From contig NZ_JAENRR010000011.1 in the NCBI RefSeq assembly GCF_016612505.1, positions 58,572-122,571 on the forward strand: a stretch of DNA of 64,000 nucleotides, given 5' to 3'. The notes under the pieces are model-generated. The model had not been told where the DNA came from. It saw only the letters and a list, made by a program, of their open reading frames with translations, and searched no databases. Both the position numbers and the translations under genes were made by a program. Positions within the stretch are counted from its first letter, which is position 1. Every line of letters begins with the position of its first letter. The stretch is from Carboxylicivirga marina (GTDB taxonomy: Bacteria; Bacteroidota; Bacteroidia; Bacteroidales; Marinilabiliaceae). Below are positions 26,036 to 37,063 of this stretch, piece after piece.

Positions 26036-28318
26036 TTATAATTCAATAATTTTGTCTTCTTTGGTTTGTGCATCAACTACTGTGATGGCGGCCATGTCAA
26101 CAATCTCGCGTACCGAACTTTGCTGTTGTAGCACGTGAATTGGTTTTCTGATACCAAGCAAGATAGGGCCGATAATTTCAACCTGGCCTAATTCGTGCAT
26201 CATTTTATAAGCAATATTACCAGAACTCAAGCTCGGAAAGATAACGGTATTGACCTCTTTATTTCCTAACTTAGAAAAAGGAAAGCGTTTAGCTCTTAAT
26301 TCGGCATTAAAGGCATAGTTGGCTTGCATTTCTCCATCTACTAATATATCCGGATAATTTTCATGTAGGTAATCAACAGCATTTCGAACACGTTTAGGGC
26401 TTCCTTCGCGTGTTGAACCAAAATTCGAATATGAAACCATGGCTACAACAGGTTCAATGTTAAACTTCTTAACCTCATTAACAGTCAGTAGTGTTGTATC
26501 TGCCAAAGTGCGTGTTGCTGGTTGATAGTTTACTGTTGTGTCGGCAAAAAAGTAAGGCCCTTTTTTGGTCATTACTATGTACATGCCTGCAATATGGTTC
26601 AGTGTATTGTTAGTACCAGATATTTGTAATGCAGGTCGAATGGTGTCTGCATACTTATTGGAAAAACCACCTATAAAACCATCGGCTTCACCCACTTCAA
26701 CCATCATGGTACCAAAGTAGTTCCGATCGAGCATCTGATACAATGCCTCTTCTCTGTTTAATCCTTTCCTCTGACGTTTCTGATAGAGGATTTCAGCGTA
26801 TTCTCTTCTTTTCTCGGCCTGCTCTTTTGCTTTATTGTCAATAATTGGTAAGTCAAGTACATTGAGGTTGTTTTCATTGGCAATCTCCTCAATTTTTTGA
26901 CGATCACCTAATAAAATCGGCTCAGCAATCTTTTGTGAGCGAACCACTTCAACGGCTTTAAGAACTTTAAAGTTGTCGGCATCCGAGAAGATGATGCGTT
27001 TTTTATCAGATTTAGCGCGTGTTCTAATGTCACGAACAAGCTTATTGTAGATGCCCATGCGCTTCATCAGTTCAATCTTATATTGGTCCCAATCAACAAT
27101 GTCAAGACGAGCCACACCTGATTCCATGGCGGCTTTAGCTACAGCCGGAGCTACTTCTGTTATTAGTCTTGGATCAAGAGGTTTGGGTATGATGTAGTCT
27201 TTGCCAAAGATGAGGTTCTGACTCTTGTAAGCTGCATTAACCTGATCTGGTACGTCTTTTTTTGCTAATTCGGCCAATGCATACACCGCCGCCTTTTTCA
27301 TGTCTTCATTAATGGCTTTAGCTCTTACATCTAATGCTCCTCTGAATATAAAAGGAAATCCCAAAACATTGTTCACCTGATTAGGGTAATCAGAACGGCC
27401 TGTTGCTACAATTATATCGGGTCTTGCCGAAATGGCATCTTCATAATCGATTTCTGGTACCGGATTGGCCAAGGCAAAAACAATAGGATTGGCAGCCATG
27501 CTTTTGATCATATCTTTACTTAGGATGTTCCCTTTTGATAAGCCAAGAAACATATCAGCTCCTTTAATCACATCTTCAAGGTTTGACAGTTCACTGTCCT
27601 GAGCAAATTCAATTTTATATTTGTTCAGGTTGGTTCTGCTTTTGGTCATCAAGCCTTTACTGTCAAGCATCCACACATTTTCACGCTTAACGCCCAGGCT
27701 GATATAAAGTTTTGAACACATAATGGCTGAGGCACCTGCGCCGTTAACTACCACTTTAATGTTTTCCAGTTTTTTGCCCGCGACTTCAACAGCATTAAGA
27801 AGGCCGGCAGCTGAGATAATGGCTGTTCCGTGCTGGTCATCATGAAAAACCGGGATGTCCAGTTCTTCCTGCAGTCGGGTTTCAATCTCGAAGCATTCAG
27901 GAGCCTTAATGTCCTCCAGGTTGATACCCCCGAAAGTGGGAGCTATAGCTTTGGCAACTTTCACAAAGTCATCTACATTCTTTTCATCTACTTCAATGTC
28001 AAATACGTCAACATCGGAAAATACCTTAAAAAGTAATCCTTTGCCTTCCATTACCGGTTTACCTGCAAGCGCCCCAATATCTCCCAGTCCGAGTACTGCA
28101 GTTCCATTTGATATCACACCTACCAAGTTTCCTTTGGCTGTATAACGATAGGCATCATCTGGGTTTTGTTCGATTTCTTTGCACGGCTCAGCTACACCAG
28201 GTGAATATGCTAAAGATAAATCCAGTTGAGAGCTGTACGGTTTGGTTGGAATAACTTCTATTTTTCCAGGCCTTCCATTTTCGTGGTAATGCAAGGCATC
28301 TTGTTTTGAGGTTGACAT
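26036..28318 (-). CDS. maeB: NADP-dependent malic enzyme with phosphotransacetylase-like C-terminus
   Basis: The 760-aa protein has an N-terminal malic enzyme (residues 1-420): [30 protein letters not shown] with the metal ligands, and a Rossmann motif [15 protein letters not shown]. Residues about 430-760 form a phosphate acetyl/butyryltransferase-like domain ([38 protein letters not shown]). This is the standard MaeB architecture, in which the second domain binds acetyl-CoA for allosteric control. It decarboxylates malate to pyruvate, giving NADPH. The upstream - strand contains TAAATTTG (28368-28361), a candidate -7 element. Confidence 0.95.
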   Translation of the reverse strand: MSTSKQDALHYHENGRPGKIEVIPTKPYSSQLDLSLAYSPGVAEPCKEIEQNPDDAYRYTAKGNLVGVISNGTAVLGLGDIGALAGKPVMEGKGLLFKVFSDVDVFDIEVDEKNVDDFVKVAKAIAPTFGGINLEDIKAPECFEIETRLQEELDIPVFHDDQHGTAIISAAGLLNAVEVAGKKLENIKVVVNGAGASAIMCSKLYISLGVKRENVWMLDSKGLMTKSRTNLNKYKIEFAQDSELSNLEDVIKGADMFLGLSKGNILSKDMIKSMAANPIVFALANPVPEIDYEDAISARPDIIVATGRSDYPNQVNNVLGFPFIFRGALDVRAKAINEDMKKAAVYALAELAKKDVPDQVNAAYKSQNLIFGKDYIIPKPLDPRLITEVAPAVAKAAMESGVARLDIVDWDQYKIELMKRMGIYNKLVRDIRTRAKSDKKRIIFSDADNFKVLKAVEVVRSQKIAEPILLGDRQKIEEIANENNLNVLDLPIIDNKAKEQAEKRREYAEILYQKRQRKGLNREEALYQMLDRNYFGTMMVEVGEADGFIGGFSNKYADTIRPALQISGTNNTLNHIAGMYIVMTKKGPYFFADTTVNYQPATRTLADTTLLTVNEVKKFNIEPVVAMVSYSNFGSTREGSPKRVRNAVDYLHENYPDILVDGEMQANYAFNAELRAKRFPFSKLGNKEVNTVIFPSLSSGNIAYKMMHELGQVEIIGPILLGIRKPIHVLQQQSSVREIVDMAAITVVDAQTKEDKIIEL

Positions 28319-28960
28319 TTTTTAGTGTTTTATGAGATGGCAAATGTTGTGTTTTTTATTCAAATTTAGATTGATAAATATCCAGATAATAACATAACTT
28401 ACATCACTCTGCTGGTTAATAAAGTTACTGAAAGTATCATGCAATTGCTATGCTCGATGATTTGAGTTTTGAAAGTTCATTTAAAAAAGGCTTGAAATCG
28501 TGTGTGAGTGTCATTTTTATTAAAAAACAGCAATGATTTTTCGATAATCTACTTCAATGTTGGGATGTATGTTTTCATCTTGGTGTCAAAGGATGCTTGT
28601 TGGTGCATATAATTTGAGAATTAGTCGTTTGGCCATCTGACAAAATCAGAGTGCTATTGTGTATAAGTAGTTGCCCGTTTTGTTTTTATTTTGATTGTAA
28701 CCATTAATTATAGACGAAGAGTGGTGCGGGCTATTTATATATGTACTGCTCATTGTAAGTAAATAAGGATGGGTTGTGTAATGATGTAGAGCTGTAAATG
28801 TGTTTCTAATTCATGTTTTATTATTGATTTTGAACATTGATTACTCTGTTTTGCTCATAACAAATTATTAACTTTGTCGCCTTTGATAGATGAAAATGCT
28901 ATCAATACTAAGAATACAATGTCTATTTGTAATTATTCACCTATTTGATAAAACATAGTT
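28319..28960. other. 640-bp divergent intergenic region, maeB / panB
   Basis: No gene or RNA is seen. Candidate -7 elements are TAAATTTG on the - strand (28368-28361, for maeB) and TAACTTTG on the + strand (28869-28876, about 85 bp before panB), the latter with a TTTTG 15 nt upstream. The centre of the region is empty as far as I can tell. Confidence 0.45.
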
Positions 28961-29779
28961 ATGTCAGTAGCACAAGAGAGACGTAAGAAGGTTACTACTC
29001 ATGTTTTGAGTGAGATGAAAATGCGTGATGAAAAGATTGCCATGCTCACAGCTTATGATTATTCATTGGCAAAGATTGTTGATAGTGCAGGTGTGGATGT
29101 CATATTAGTAGGTGATTCCGCTTCAAATGTGATGGCAGGTTGGGAAACCACGCTTCCGATTACGCTTGATCAGATGATTTATCATGGCGCTTCGGTTGTG
29201 CGAGCGGTTCAGCGTTCCTTAGTGGTGGTTGATATGCCATTTGGTACCTATCAGGGAAACTCCAAAGAGGCTTTAACTTCCGCAATTAGGATAATGAAAG
29301 AAACGGCTGCTGATGCGGTGAAATTAGAAGGCGGAAGTGAAATTATAGAATCTGTTGAGCGCATTTTATCAGCTGGTATACCTGTGATGGGGCATTTAGG
29401 ACTTACGCCACAATCAATTCATAAGTTCGGAACATATACGGTACGAGCCAAGCAGGAGGAGGAAGCAGAAAAATTAATACAAGATGCACACTTATTGGAA
29501 GATACCGGGTGCTTTGGTATTGTTTTGGAGAAAATTCCAGCGTCTTTGGCCGGGCAGGTTGCAAAAGAAGTTAAGATTCCGATTATTGGAATTGGTGCAG
29601 GTAATCAGGTAGATGGCCAAGTGTTGGTGCTGCACGATATGCTAGGTATTAACCAGGAGTTCTCACCTCGTTTTTTACGACGCTATCATAATTTGTTTGC
29701 TGAGGTAAGAGGGGCTGTTGGAAATTACATTGAAGATGTGAAAAGTGTTGACTTCCCTAATGAAAGAGAGCAGTATTAA
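28961..29779 (+). CDS. panB: 3-methyl-2-oxobutanoate hydroxymethyltransferase
   Basis: The 272-aa protein has the usual PanB length. Signature motifs are [39 protein letters not shown] with the metal-binding Asp, [10 protein letters not shown] with the Lys and Glu of the active site, and [15 protein letters not shown]. It transfers a hydroxymethyl group from methylene-tetrahydrofolate to alpha-ketoisovalerate, the first committed step to pantothenate. It is followed by a separately promoted pseudouridine synthase. panC and panD are not in the window. Confidence 0.95.
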   Translation: MSVAQERRKKVTTHVLSEMKMRDEKIAMLTAYDYSLAKIVDSAGVDVILVGDSASNVMAGWETTLPITLDQMIYHGASVVRAVQRSLVVVDMPFGTYQGNSKEALTSAIRIMKETAADAVKLEGGSEIIESVERILSAGIPVMGHLGLTPQSIHKFGTYTVRAKQEEEAEKLIQDAHLLEDTGCFGIVLEKIPASLAGQVAKEVKIPIIGIGAGNQVDGQVLVLHDMLGINQEFSPRFLRRYHNLFAEVRGAVGNYIEDVKSVDFPNEREQY

Positions 29780-29814
29780 TTATTTGTGTGATTGATAATG
29801 CAATAAATATGCTG

Positions 29815-29841
29815 TTGTTGCTAGTATAAGTTGTATTTTTG
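29815..29841 (+). promoter_or_regulatory. Candidate promoter of the pseudouridine synthase gene
   Basis: TTG (29815-29817), a 16-nt spacer and TATTTTTG (29834-29841) match the Bacteroidota -33/-7 consensus, about 50 bp before the ATG. Confidence 0.5.
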
Positions 29842-29891
29842 CGGCCTAATAATAAGTGAGTTAAATGTAGGCCGATAAGGAAGTTAATAAA

Positions 29892-30581
29892 ATGAAGAAA
29901 CTGGATATACTTTTCGAAGATAATCACATTATTGCGATTAATAAGTCGTCGTCAGATATTGTGCAAGGTGATAAAACGGGTGATGAGACTTTAAGCGATA
30001 GGGTAAAGGCCTATATTAAAAAGAAATATAACAAACCTGGTGATGTTTTCTTAGGAGTTGTACACCGATTAGACAGGCCTGTGAGTGGAGTTGTTTTGTT
30101 TGCTCGAACCAGCAAGGCGTTGAGCCGACTTAATAAGATGTTTCAGGAAAAAACCATTAAGAAAACGTATTGGGCTTTGGTTGCTGAATTGCCTGCTAAT
30201 GATACTGGTCGATTGGTTCATCACATTCTTAAAAACTCAGAAAAGAATAAATCCTATGCTTTTCCAAAGCCTCGTAATGGCTCTAAAGAAGCTATTTTGA
30301 ATTACCGATTAGTTTCAGGTTTGAAAAACTATTACATGCTCGAGGTTAATTTGGAGACGGGCCGTCATCATCAGATTCGCTGTCAATTAGCAAAAATAGG
30401 CTGTCCTATTCGTGGCGATCTAAAATACGGTTTCCCTCGTTCTAATAAGGATGGAAGCATTTCGTTACATGCGCGTAAAATTGAATTTGAACATCCTGTT
30501 AAAAAGGAACCAATCACCATTGTGGCATCTACACCTGAGACAGAGAATTTGTGGAAGGAATTTCGTAATGTGAATGGGTAA
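29892..30581 (+). CDS. RluA-family pseudouridine synthase
   Basis: The 229-aa catalytic domain lacks an S4 domain. It starts with a strand typical of the family (ILFEDNHIIAINKSSSDIVQ) and has the catalytic aspartate in VVHRLDRPVSGVVLFARTS, plus YMLEVNLETGRHHQIRCQLA, the conserved RNA-contact strand. It isomerises uridine in rRNA or tRNA; which site cannot be told. It starts 112 bp after panB and is convergent with cdd (4 bp between stops). Confidence 0.9.
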   Translation: MKKLDILFEDNHIIAINKSSSDIVQGDKTGDETLSDRVKAYIKKKYNKPGDVFLGVVHRLDRPVSGVVLFARTSKALSRLNKMFQEKTIKKTYWALVAELPANDTGRLVHHILKNSEKNKSYAFPKPRNGSKEAILNYRLVSGLKNYYMLEVNLETGRHHQIRCQLAKIGCPIRGDLKYGFPRSNKDGSISLHARKIEFEHPVKKEPITIVASTPETENLWKEFRNVNG

Positions 30582-30585
30582 TCTG

Positions 30586-31080
30586 TTAGTCTTCGGACTT
30601 TAACAAACCTTCACCAACAAATGATAACGGCAGCAAATCTTTGCTGCTTTTTACTTTTTGGATAGATGACTTACCAACTAGTAGGATATTATAAGCTTGC
30701 TTAAATCTCAATTCTGTTTCTAGTAAAACCTGACGGCATGCCCCGCATGGAGCAACCGGATTTTCTAAAATGCCATTTTTATTCATGGCGATAATGGCCA
30801 TCGAAACAACCGGAGTTTCCGGGTATTGGGTATTGGCATAAAACATCGCTGTGCGTTCAGCACAAAGTCCTGAGGGGTAAGCGGCATTTTCCTGATTACT
30901 ACCAGTAATTATCTTGCCATTTTTAAGAAGAACGGCAGCGCCAACTTTAAACTCGGAGTATGGTGCATAAGCTTTAAGGCAAACCTCTTTAGCTGAATCA
31001 ATTAGTAATTGTTCTGGCTGACTGAGTTCTTTGCTGTTTTCGTATACTTCTATTTGTGTAGTCAGGTTGAGTTGTTTCAT
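30586..31080 (-). CDS. cdd: Cytidine deaminase
   Basis: The 164-aa protein has the zinc-binding motifs of the homotetrameric type: CAERTAMFYAN (Cys and catalytic Glu) and PCGACRQVL (two Cys), with YAPYSEFKVGAAVLLKNG upstream. It deaminates cytidine and deoxycytidine to the uridine forms in pyrimidine salvage. It is convergent with the pseudouridine synthase. Confidence 0.95.
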   Translation of the reverse strand: MKQLNLTTQIEVYENSKELSQPEQLLIDSAKEVCLKAYAPYSEFKVGAAVLLKNGKIITGSNQENAAYPSGLCAERTAMFYANTQYPETPVVSMAIIAMNKNGILENPVAPCGACRQVLLETELRFKQAYNILLVGKSSIQKVKSSKDLLPLSFVGEGLLKSED

Positions 31081-31140
31081 GCTTCATATGTAAAGCACAC
31101 AAGATAGTAAATAAGCCTGAATCAAAAAGTATGGATAATA

Positions 31141-31165
31141 AAAAAGGAGACCGTTTGGTCTCCTT
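31141..31165 (-). terminator. Terminator of the thrS-infC-rpmI-rplT operon
   Basis: aaggagacc (31144-31152) and ggtctcctt (31157-31165) form a 9-bp stem with a 4-nt loop. On the - strand it follows rplT and runs into TTTTTTATT. Confidence 0.9.
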
Positions 31166-31189
31166 CTGTATTTTTGGCTTAATTAAATA

Positions 31190-31540
31190 TTAAGCGTTTG
31201 TTGCTTTCTTAACGATAGCTTTGAAAGCTTCCGGGTGGTTCATTGCTAGGTCAGCAAGAACTTTACGGTTGATTTCAATGTTTTGAGCATGTAACATACC
31301 CATTAATTTACTGTATGATACACCTTCAAGACGTGCAGCAGCATTGATACGCTGAATCCATAATGCACGGAATGTACTCTTTTTCTTCTTTCTGTCGCGG
31401 TAAGCGTATGAAAGACCTTTTTCGTATGCGTTTTTAGCAACTGTCCATACATTTTTTCTACGTCCAAAGTAACCTTTGGTTTGCTTTAAAAGCTTTCTGC
31501 GTCGTTCTCTTGACGCTACATGATTGACTGATCTTGGCAT
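31190..31540 (-). CDS. rplT: Ribosomal protein bL20
   Basis: The 116-aa protein has the family start [20 protein letters not shown] and the motif [14 protein letters not shown]. It binds 23S rRNA early in large-subunit assembly and represses its own operon in many bacteria. It is the last gene of thrS-infC-rpmI-rplT, separated from rpmI by 103 bp. That gap contains cccccttcggg-type pairing and could hold a regulatory or processing site. Confidence 0.97.
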   Translation of the reverse strand: MPRSVNHVASRERRRKLLKQTKGYFGRRKNVWTVAKNAYEKGLSYAYRDRKKKKSTFRALWIQRINAAARLEGVSYSKLMGMLHAQNIEINRKVLADLAMNHPEAFKAIVKKATNA

Positions 31541-31643
31541 TTTAAAATCATTTTCGAATGGTTAGCGCCCCCTTCGGGAATCTTTACAGCTAATTCACTC
31601 TGGTTAAATAAAAAATCTTTCCTTCTCCTCGTTGAGAAATGGT

Positions 31644-31841
31644 CTACTTCATTGTTAATAATAGCTTGATGTTTGATTCATCAGCTTTATGAACAGTGCC
31701 AGCATACGTCAAATTTCTCTTCTGCTTCGTAGTCTTCTTAGTTAAGATGTGACTTTTGAAGGCATGCTTCCTCTTGATTTTTCCGCTTCCAGTGATTGTA
31801 AAACGCTTTTTAGCACTGGAATTTGTCTTCATTTTTGGCAT
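31644..31841 (-). CDS. rpmI: Ribosomal protein bL35
   Basis: The 65-aa basic protein has the motifs [14 protein letters not shown] and [20 protein letters not shown], diagnostic for L35. It belongs to the large subunit. It follows infC by 31 bp in the operon. Confidence 0.97.
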   Translation of the reverse strand: MPKMKTNSSAKKRFTITGSGKIKRKHAFKSHILTKKTTKQKRNLTYAGTVHKADESNIKLLLTMK

Positions 31842-31872
31842 TATTCCTATATATTTAGTTATAAAAAATAAG

Positions 31873-32436
31873 CTATTTGTTCTTGGCGCTTACCTTTGGC
31901 GAAATAAACATGGTCATGCGCTTACCTTCTAACTTAGGTAATTGCTCAACTTTGCCAATCTCTTCAAGGTCTTGTGCGAAACGTAACAAAAGAATCTCGC
32001 CTTTATCCTTAAATAAGATCGAACGACCTTTAAAGAATACAAACGCTTTTACTTTTGCACCTTCTCCAAGGAACTTCTCAGCGTGTTTTAATTTAAACTG
32101 ATAATCATGATCATCAGTATTTGGGCCGAAACGAATTTCCTTAACAACAACTTTAACAGCTTTGGCTTTCAGCTCTTTTTGCTTGCGTTTTTGTTGATAA
32201 AGGAACTTTTGGTAATCCGTTATCTTACATACGGGTGGATCTGCATTTGGTGAAATTTCTACCAAATCCAAGTCTAACTCGTCAGCAATCTTAATGGCTT
32301 CCATTGTAGGGTAAACGCCTGGGTTCTCGATATTGTCGCCAACAAGTCGAACCTGAGGTACCCTAATATTTCTGTTAATTCTGTGAGCAGGCTCCTGTTT
32401 TACCGGACGCACATGCCTTCTGTTTGGTCTAGCTAT
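31873..32436 (-). CDS. infC: Translation initiation factor IF-3, probable ATA start
   Basis: IF-3 N-domain ([31 protein letters not shown]) and C-domain ([20 protein letters not shown], then [17 protein letters not shown]) are both complete. The reading starting at ATA (32436) gives [16 protein letters not shown], 187 aa. AAAGGAGGG lies 7 nt upstream (32452-32444), whereas the next possible start, GTG 32412, lacks a ribosome-binding site and would delete the usual basic N-terminus. No in-frame ATG exists before an upstream stop. Non-ATG starts of infC are the basis of IF-3 autoregulation. It follows thrS by 29 bp. Confidence 0.93.
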   Translation of the reverse strand: MARPNRRHVRPVKQEPAHRINRNIRVPQVRLVGDNIENPGVYPTMEAIKIADELDLDLVEISPNADPPVCKITDYQKFLYQQKRKQKELKAKAVKVVVKEIRFGPNTDDHDYQFKLKHAEKFLGEGAKVKAFVFFKGRSILFKDKGEILLLRFAQDLEEIGKVEQLPKLEGKRMTMFISPKVSAKNK

Positions 32437-32452
32437 TGTTAAACCCTCCTTT
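32434..32452 (-). promoter_or_regulatory. Strong Shine-Dalgarno sequence and rare ATA start of infC
   Basis: On the - strand AAAGGAGGG (32452-32444) is followed by 7 nt and ATA (32436-32434). Strong SD sequences are uncommon in this phylum, so its presence in front of a non-standard start is meaningful. Confidence 0.75.
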
Positions 32453-32465
32453 GATTAATTAATAC

Positions 32466-34412
32466 TTATTGTTCGATCTCAGAAAGCATTTTTTCTACTT
32501 CCTGATTAATAAAATCAACAAAATCTTGTTGAGTCATGGCGCCTTTATCTCCTTCTCCCTGCTTGCGAACGGCAATTTTGCCTTCCGCTGCTTCCTTTTC
32601 TCCTACAATTAGAAGATATGGAATTCGCTTTAACTCGTTGTCCCTTATCTTCTTACCGATTTTCTCATTGCGGTCGTCTAGAACGGCACGAATATCGGAA
32701 TTATTTAGGAAATTTAAAACTTTTTCTGCGTAATCATTATATTTTTCGCTGATTGGCAAAATAACCACTTGTTCAGGTGTTAGCCACAACGGGAATTTAC
32801 CTGCTGTATGCTCAATCAAGACGGCGACGAAACGTTCCATACTGCCAAATGGAGCACGGTGAATCATTACCGGACGATGCTTTTGGTTGTCGCTACCTAT
32901 GTATTCCAACTCAAAGCGCTCAGGTAAGTTGTAATCAACCTGAATGGTCCCTAGTTGCCATTTGCGACCAAGGGCATCTTTAACCATAAAGTCAAGCTTA
33001 GGACCATAGAACGCGGCCTCACCATATTCAACAATGGTGTTCATGCCTTTTTCTTCGCATGCCTCAATAATTGCTTGTTCAGCTTTATTCCAATTGTCTT
33101 CAGTACCAATGTATTTTGAATGATCATTTCGATCGCGCAATGATACCTGAGTGACATAGTCTTTAAAGTCAAGTGCTTTAAAGATGTATAATATAATGTC
33201 AATTACTTTCTTGAATTCGTCTTTTAGCTGGTCCGGGCGACAGAATAAGTGAGCGTCATCCTGGGTAAAACCACGTACTCTAGTTAATCCATGCAACTCA
33301 CCGCTCTGCTCATAACGATATACTGTACCAAATTCGGCAAAACGAATTGGTAAATCTTTATATGAACGAGGCTTTGTTTTGTAAATCTCACAATGGTGAG
33401 GGCAGTTCATTGGTTTTAACAAGAACTCTTCACCTTCAGCCGGGGTGTTAATGGGCTGGAATGAATCCTTACCGTATTTAGCGTAGTGACCAGAAGTCAC
33501 ATAAAGCTCTTTGTTTCCAATATGAGGCGTGATAACTGGCTCGTAACCATATTTCATTTGTACGCGCTTCAGGAAGTTTTCCAAGCGCTCACGAAGTTTG
33601 GCTCCTTTTGGTAGCCATAACGGAAGGCCTTGTCCTACTTTTTGTGAGAAGGCAAATAATTCCAATTCCTTACCAATTTTACGATGATCGCGTTTTTGTG
33701 CCTCTTCAAGCAATACCAGGTATTCTTCCAATAACTTGGCTTTTGGAAATGATATGGCATAGATGCGAGTCAACTGCTTCCGTGTTTCATCACCTCTCCA
33801 ATAAGCGCCGGCTACACTCAGTAACTTAATTGCTTTAATTGGTGAAGTTGATGGCAAGTGAGGTCCACGGCAAAGATCTGTGAAGTTGCCCTGCTTATAG
33901 AATGAGATAGTACCGTCTTCCAGTTCATTAATCAACTCCAACTTGTACTCATCGTTCTTTTTTGTGAAATAACCTAAAGCCTCTGCTTTTGAAACTTCAC
34001 TTCGGACATAGGCATTTTTCTGACTAACCAGCTCTTTAAATTTCTTTTCGATTTTTGGCAGATCGGAGTCTTTAATAACCTGATCGCCTGTATCAATGTC
34101 ATAGTAGAAGCCATTTTCAATGGTGGGGCCAATACCGAACTTGGTACTAGGGTATAAAGCCTCAATAGCTTCAGCCATAAGGTGAGCTGATGAATGCCAA
34201 AAAGCATGTTTTCCTTCCTCATCGTCCCATTTGTGCAATTTAATGCTGGCATCTGTGGTTATTGGGCGCGTCAAATCTGTTAAGGTGTCATTCACCGTAA
34301 TGGATAAAACCTCTTTAGCCAAGCGTGGGCTAATACTTTGCGCAATTTCTAAACCAGTTACGCCTGCTTCAAACTCTCTGACACTCTGGTCTGGAAAGGT
34401 AATATTTATCAT
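32466..34412 (-). CDS. thrS: Threonyl-tRNA synthetase
   Basis: The 648-aa class II synthetase is complete: N-terminal TGS domain ([16 protein letters not shown]), editing domain with [10 protein letters not shown], catalytic motif 2 region ([20 protein letters not shown]) with the zinc ligands in [10 protein letters not shown], motif 3 ([15 protein letters not shown]) and anticodon-binding domain. It charges tRNA-Thr. It heads the operon. A good promoter lies 30 bp upstream, leaving only a short leader with no room for a T-box or an E. coli-type operator. Confidence 0.97.
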   Translation of the reverse strand: MINITFPDQSVREFEAGVTGLEIAQSISPRLAKEVLSITVNDTLTDLTRPITTDASIKLHKWDDEEGKHAFWHSSAHLMAEAIEALYPSTKFGIGPTIENGFYYDIDTGDQVIKDSDLPKIEKKFKELVSQKNAYVRSEVSKAEALGYFTKKNDEYKLELINELEDGTISFYKQGNFTDLCRGPHLPSTSPIKAIKLLSVAGAYWRGDETRKQLTRIYAISFPKAKLLEEYLVLLEEAQKRDHRKIGKELELFAFSQKVGQGLPLWLPKGAKLRERLENFLKRVQMKYGYEPVITPHIGNKELYVTSGHYAKYGKDSFQPINTPAEGEEFLLKPMNCPHHCEIYKTKPRSYKDLPIRFAEFGTVYRYEQSGELHGLTRVRGFTQDDAHLFCRPDQLKDEFKKVIDIILYIFKALDFKDYVTQVSLRDRNDHSKYIGTEDNWNKAEQAIIEACEEKGMNTIVEYGEAAFYGPKLDFMVKDALGRKWQLGTIQVDYNLPERFELEYIGSDNQKHRPVMIHRAPFGSMERFVAVLIEHTAGKFPLWLTPEQVVILPISEKYNDYAEKVLNFLNNSDIRAVLDDRNEKIGKKIRDNELKRIPYLLIVGEKEAAEGKIAVRKQGEGDKGAMTQQDFVDFINQEVEKMLSEIEQ

Positions 34413-34441
34413 GCTACTATCGCTTAGATTTTAAAAACATG

Positions 34442-34470
34442 CAAAGATATATAAAACCCACTAAAACAAA
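34442..34470 (-). promoter_or_regulatory. Promoter of the thrS operon
   Basis: On the - strand TTTG (34470-34467), 17 nt and TATCTTTG (34449-34442) match the Bacteroidota -33 TTTG / -7 TAnnTTTG consensus. The predicted start lies about 20-25 nt before the ATG. Confidence 0.8.
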
Positions 34471-34748
34471 GGTGGGAAGCTGCTTTTTTTACTTTAAATT
34501 AATGCTAATTTTAAAATGCTGTCAAATTCCATTGTTTTATAGCTATGTAATTTGTTAGCTTTGACTTTATGAAGCTGTTTAGGTTTGATAATTAAGATAA
34601 ATTTTGGTGAGCACATTGCTAAAGAAATCTTCAGATAGCAATCATATTGGCATCAACATTGTCAGAGTGGTGAATTTAATTGCTCAAAGATAAATTATAT
34701 ACAGGTTTAAAAGAATAGAAATAGATTAATACGATAAACAATTTACAA

Positions 34749-36938
34749 ATGAAGCACTTAAGTATTTTATCTGCACTGCTGTTGATATCAGTAGTTGTAT
34801 TTGCACAAAAGCAGACAGTGTCGTTGGAGGATATTACTGCGAAAGGAACTTTTAACGCTAAGTCGGTTAGAGGATTGCGCTCAATGGTTGATGGTGTACA
34901 TTATACAACCCTTGAAGGAGGTAAAAGAATTGTGAAGTATCAGTATTCAACGGGAAAAAAAGTGGCTGATGTTTTTGATTTGGAGGCATTGAAAGAGGAA
35001 TCAGATATTAAAACCATTGAAGGATATGAGTTTAATGGCAGTGAAACAAAAATATTGATTTATACCAATGCGGAGTATATATATCGTCACTCTTTTAAAG
35101 CTGATTATTATGTGTATGACATTCAGTATAAAGAGTTGAAGCCATTGTCAGAAGGAGGTAAGCAACAGATTGCTTCTTTTTCACCAAATGGTGAAATGGT
35201 GGCCTTTGTTCGTGAAAACGACTTACACTTATCAAAGCTTAAATTTGGTACTGAAAGTGCCATTACTGATGATGGAGAGTTTAATGAGATAATAAACGGA
35301 ATGCCTGATTGGGTGTACGAAGAGGAGTTTGGCTTTAATAAGGCTTATGACTGGTCGCCCGATAGTAAGGAAATAGCTTTTATTCGTTTTGATGAAACGA
35401 ATGTTAAAGAATTTGCGTTCCCAATTTATGAGGCATCGTACCCAAATAACGAAGCGTATAGTTTGTATCCCGGACAGTATAAATTCAAATATCCTAAGGC
35501 TGGGCAAGACAATTCAATTGTTAGTGTACATGTTTATAATATTAAAAACCGCAAGACGAAAGCCATGGATATTGGTAAAGAAACCGATATTTATATCCCA
35601 CGTGTGCGCTTTACTCACGAAGGTGGTAAATTGGGTATTATTAAGTTGAATCGTCATCAGAACTTTATGGAGTTGATGATTGCCAATACCAATTCAGGTG
35701 TTTGTAATACTGTATTTACTGACAGAAATGAGCGTTATATTGGGCAGGACGTGTTGGATAACCTTCAATTCCTCGAAGATGGAAAGCACTTTGTGTATGT
35801 TGGTGAGATGGATGGTTACAATCATATTTACCTCTACACAATGGCTGGACGGCAGGTTCGTCAGATTACAAAAGGGGAGTGGGATGTGACCGATTACCTT
35901 GGTTATAATGCTAAAACCCGCATGTTCTACTATCAGGCAGCTGCTAAGTCGCCGATGCAACGCGAAGTATACGCTGTGCGTAACGATGGTAAAAAGAGTC
36001 TGCAATTTTCTACTGTTGCAGGTACCAATAAAGCTGATTTTAGTAAAGGCTTTAAATATTATATCAATTACCTGTCAAACACAACAACTCCAACCTTGGT
36101 TACTTTGCACGATAGTAATGGTAAGCAGATTCGTGTTTTGGAAGATAATAAAGATTTAAAAGCCAGAGTTGAGGGTTTTGAAATGAGTCCTAAAGAATTC
36201 TTCTCTTTCAAAACAAGTGAAGGTGTTGAGTTGAATGGCTGGATGGTAAAACCCTTAAACTTCGATCCAAATAAAGAATACCCGGTTTTGATGACACAAT
36301 ATAGTGGACCAAATTCACAGCAAGTGCTTGATAACTGGCGTGTGGGTTGGGAGCAATATCTGGCAGCCGAAGGTTACATGGTGGCTTGTGTTGATCCGCG
36401 CGGAACAGGTGCTCGGGGTGAGGAGTTTCGTAAGTGTACTTACCGTAAGCTAGGTAAATACGAATCAGACGATCAAATTGAAGCGGCTAAATACCTTGGT
36501 TCTTTAGCTTATGTTGATGCTTCAAGAATTGGAATATGGGGTTGGAGTTATGGTGGTTTTATGACTTCACTGTGTTTAAGTAAGTCAGATGTGTTCAAAG
36601 TAGGTATTGCTGTTGCTCCGGTAACCAACTGGCGTTATTACGATTCGGTATATACTGAGCGTTATATGCGTAAACCACAGGAAAACCCTAAAGGTTACGA
36701 TGATAATAGCCCAATTAATCATGTTGATAATTTGAGTGGACGCTTATTCCTGATTCATGGTACAGCAGATGACAATGTGCATTTTCAAAATGTGATGGAG
36801 TATGTAGACCGGCTGGTACAGGCAGGTAAGCAGTTTGATATGTTTGCTTACCCGAACCGTAAACATAGTATCTATGGAGGTAACGTACGTAATCACTTAT
36901 ATCGAATGAAAGCAGATTACTTGTTCCGTAATTTATAA
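34749..36938 (+). CDS. Dipeptidyl peptidase IV-type S9 serine peptidase
   Basis: The 729-aa protein has a signal peptide (MKHLSILSALLLISVVVFAQ). The propeller domain contains the double-glutamate motif DWVYEEEFG that binds the free N-terminus of substrates, diagnostic of DPP-IV enzymes. The hydrolase domain has Ser in GIWGWSYGGFMTSL, Asp in HGTADDNVHFQN and His in NRKHSIYGG. It removes X-Pro or X-Ala dipeptides in the periplasm, feeding peptide catabolism. It is monocistronic and ends at a strong terminator. It is related to, but distinct from, the 926-aa S9 protein at 13711. Confidence 0.93.
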   Translation: MKHLSILSALLLISVVVFAQKQTVSLEDITAKGTFNAKSVRGLRSMVDGVHYTTLEGGKRIVKYQYSTGKKVADVFDLEALKEESDIKTIEGYEFNGSETKILIYTNAEYIYRHSFKADYYVYDIQYKELKPLSEGGKQQIASFSPNGEMVAFVRENDLHLSKLKFGTESAITDDGEFNEIINGMPDWVYEEEFGFNKAYDWSPDSKEIAFIRFDETNVKEFAFPIYEASYPNNEAYSLYPGQYKFKYPKAGQDNSIVSVHVYNIKNRKTKAMDIGKETDIYIPRVRFTHEGGKLGIIKLNRHQNFMELMIANTNSGVCNTVFTDRNERYIGQDVLDNLQFLEDGKHFVYVGEMDGYNHIYLYTMAGRQVRQITKGEWDVTDYLGYNAKTRMFYYQAAAKSPMQREVYAVRNDGKKSLQFSTVAGTNKADFSKGFKYYINYLSNTTTPTLVTLHDSNGKQIRVLEDNKDLKARVEGFEMSPKEFFSFKTSEGVELNGWMVKPLNFDPNKEYPVLMTQYSGPNSQQVLDNWRVGWEQYLAAEGYMVACVDPRGTGARGEEFRKCTYRKLGKYESDDQIEAAKYLGSLAYVDASRIGIWGWSYGGFMTSLCLSKSDVFKVGIAVAPVTNWRYYDSVYTERYMRKPQENPKGYDDNSPINHVDNLSGRLFLIHGTADDNVHFQNVMEYVDRLVQAGKQFDMFAYPNRKHSIYGGNVRNHLYRMKADYLFRNL

Positions 36939-36965
36939 TAGAACTAGCTAGTTATAAGGCTGAAG

Positions 36966-37022
36966 AAAAAAAGGATGTCATCTTTATTTGTATTAACAGA
37001 TAAAGATGACATCCTTTTTTAT
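36966..37022. terminator. Bidirectional terminator between DPP-IV and uvrA
   Basis: aaaggatgtcatctttat and ataaagatgacatccttt form an 18-bp perfect core with A and T tracts at either end, around a 12-nt loop. It serves both convergent genes. Confidence 0.92.
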
Positions 37023-37063
37023 GAATTCTCTTAGTCTCTTGTTGATGCCAGGCAAGTATTTTA

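Noticed and set aside
34413..34748. Possible T-box or riboswitch leader of thrS
   Set aside because: The promoter lies only about 30 bp before the ATG, so there is no leader long enough; the rest of the region shows no conserved RNA structure.
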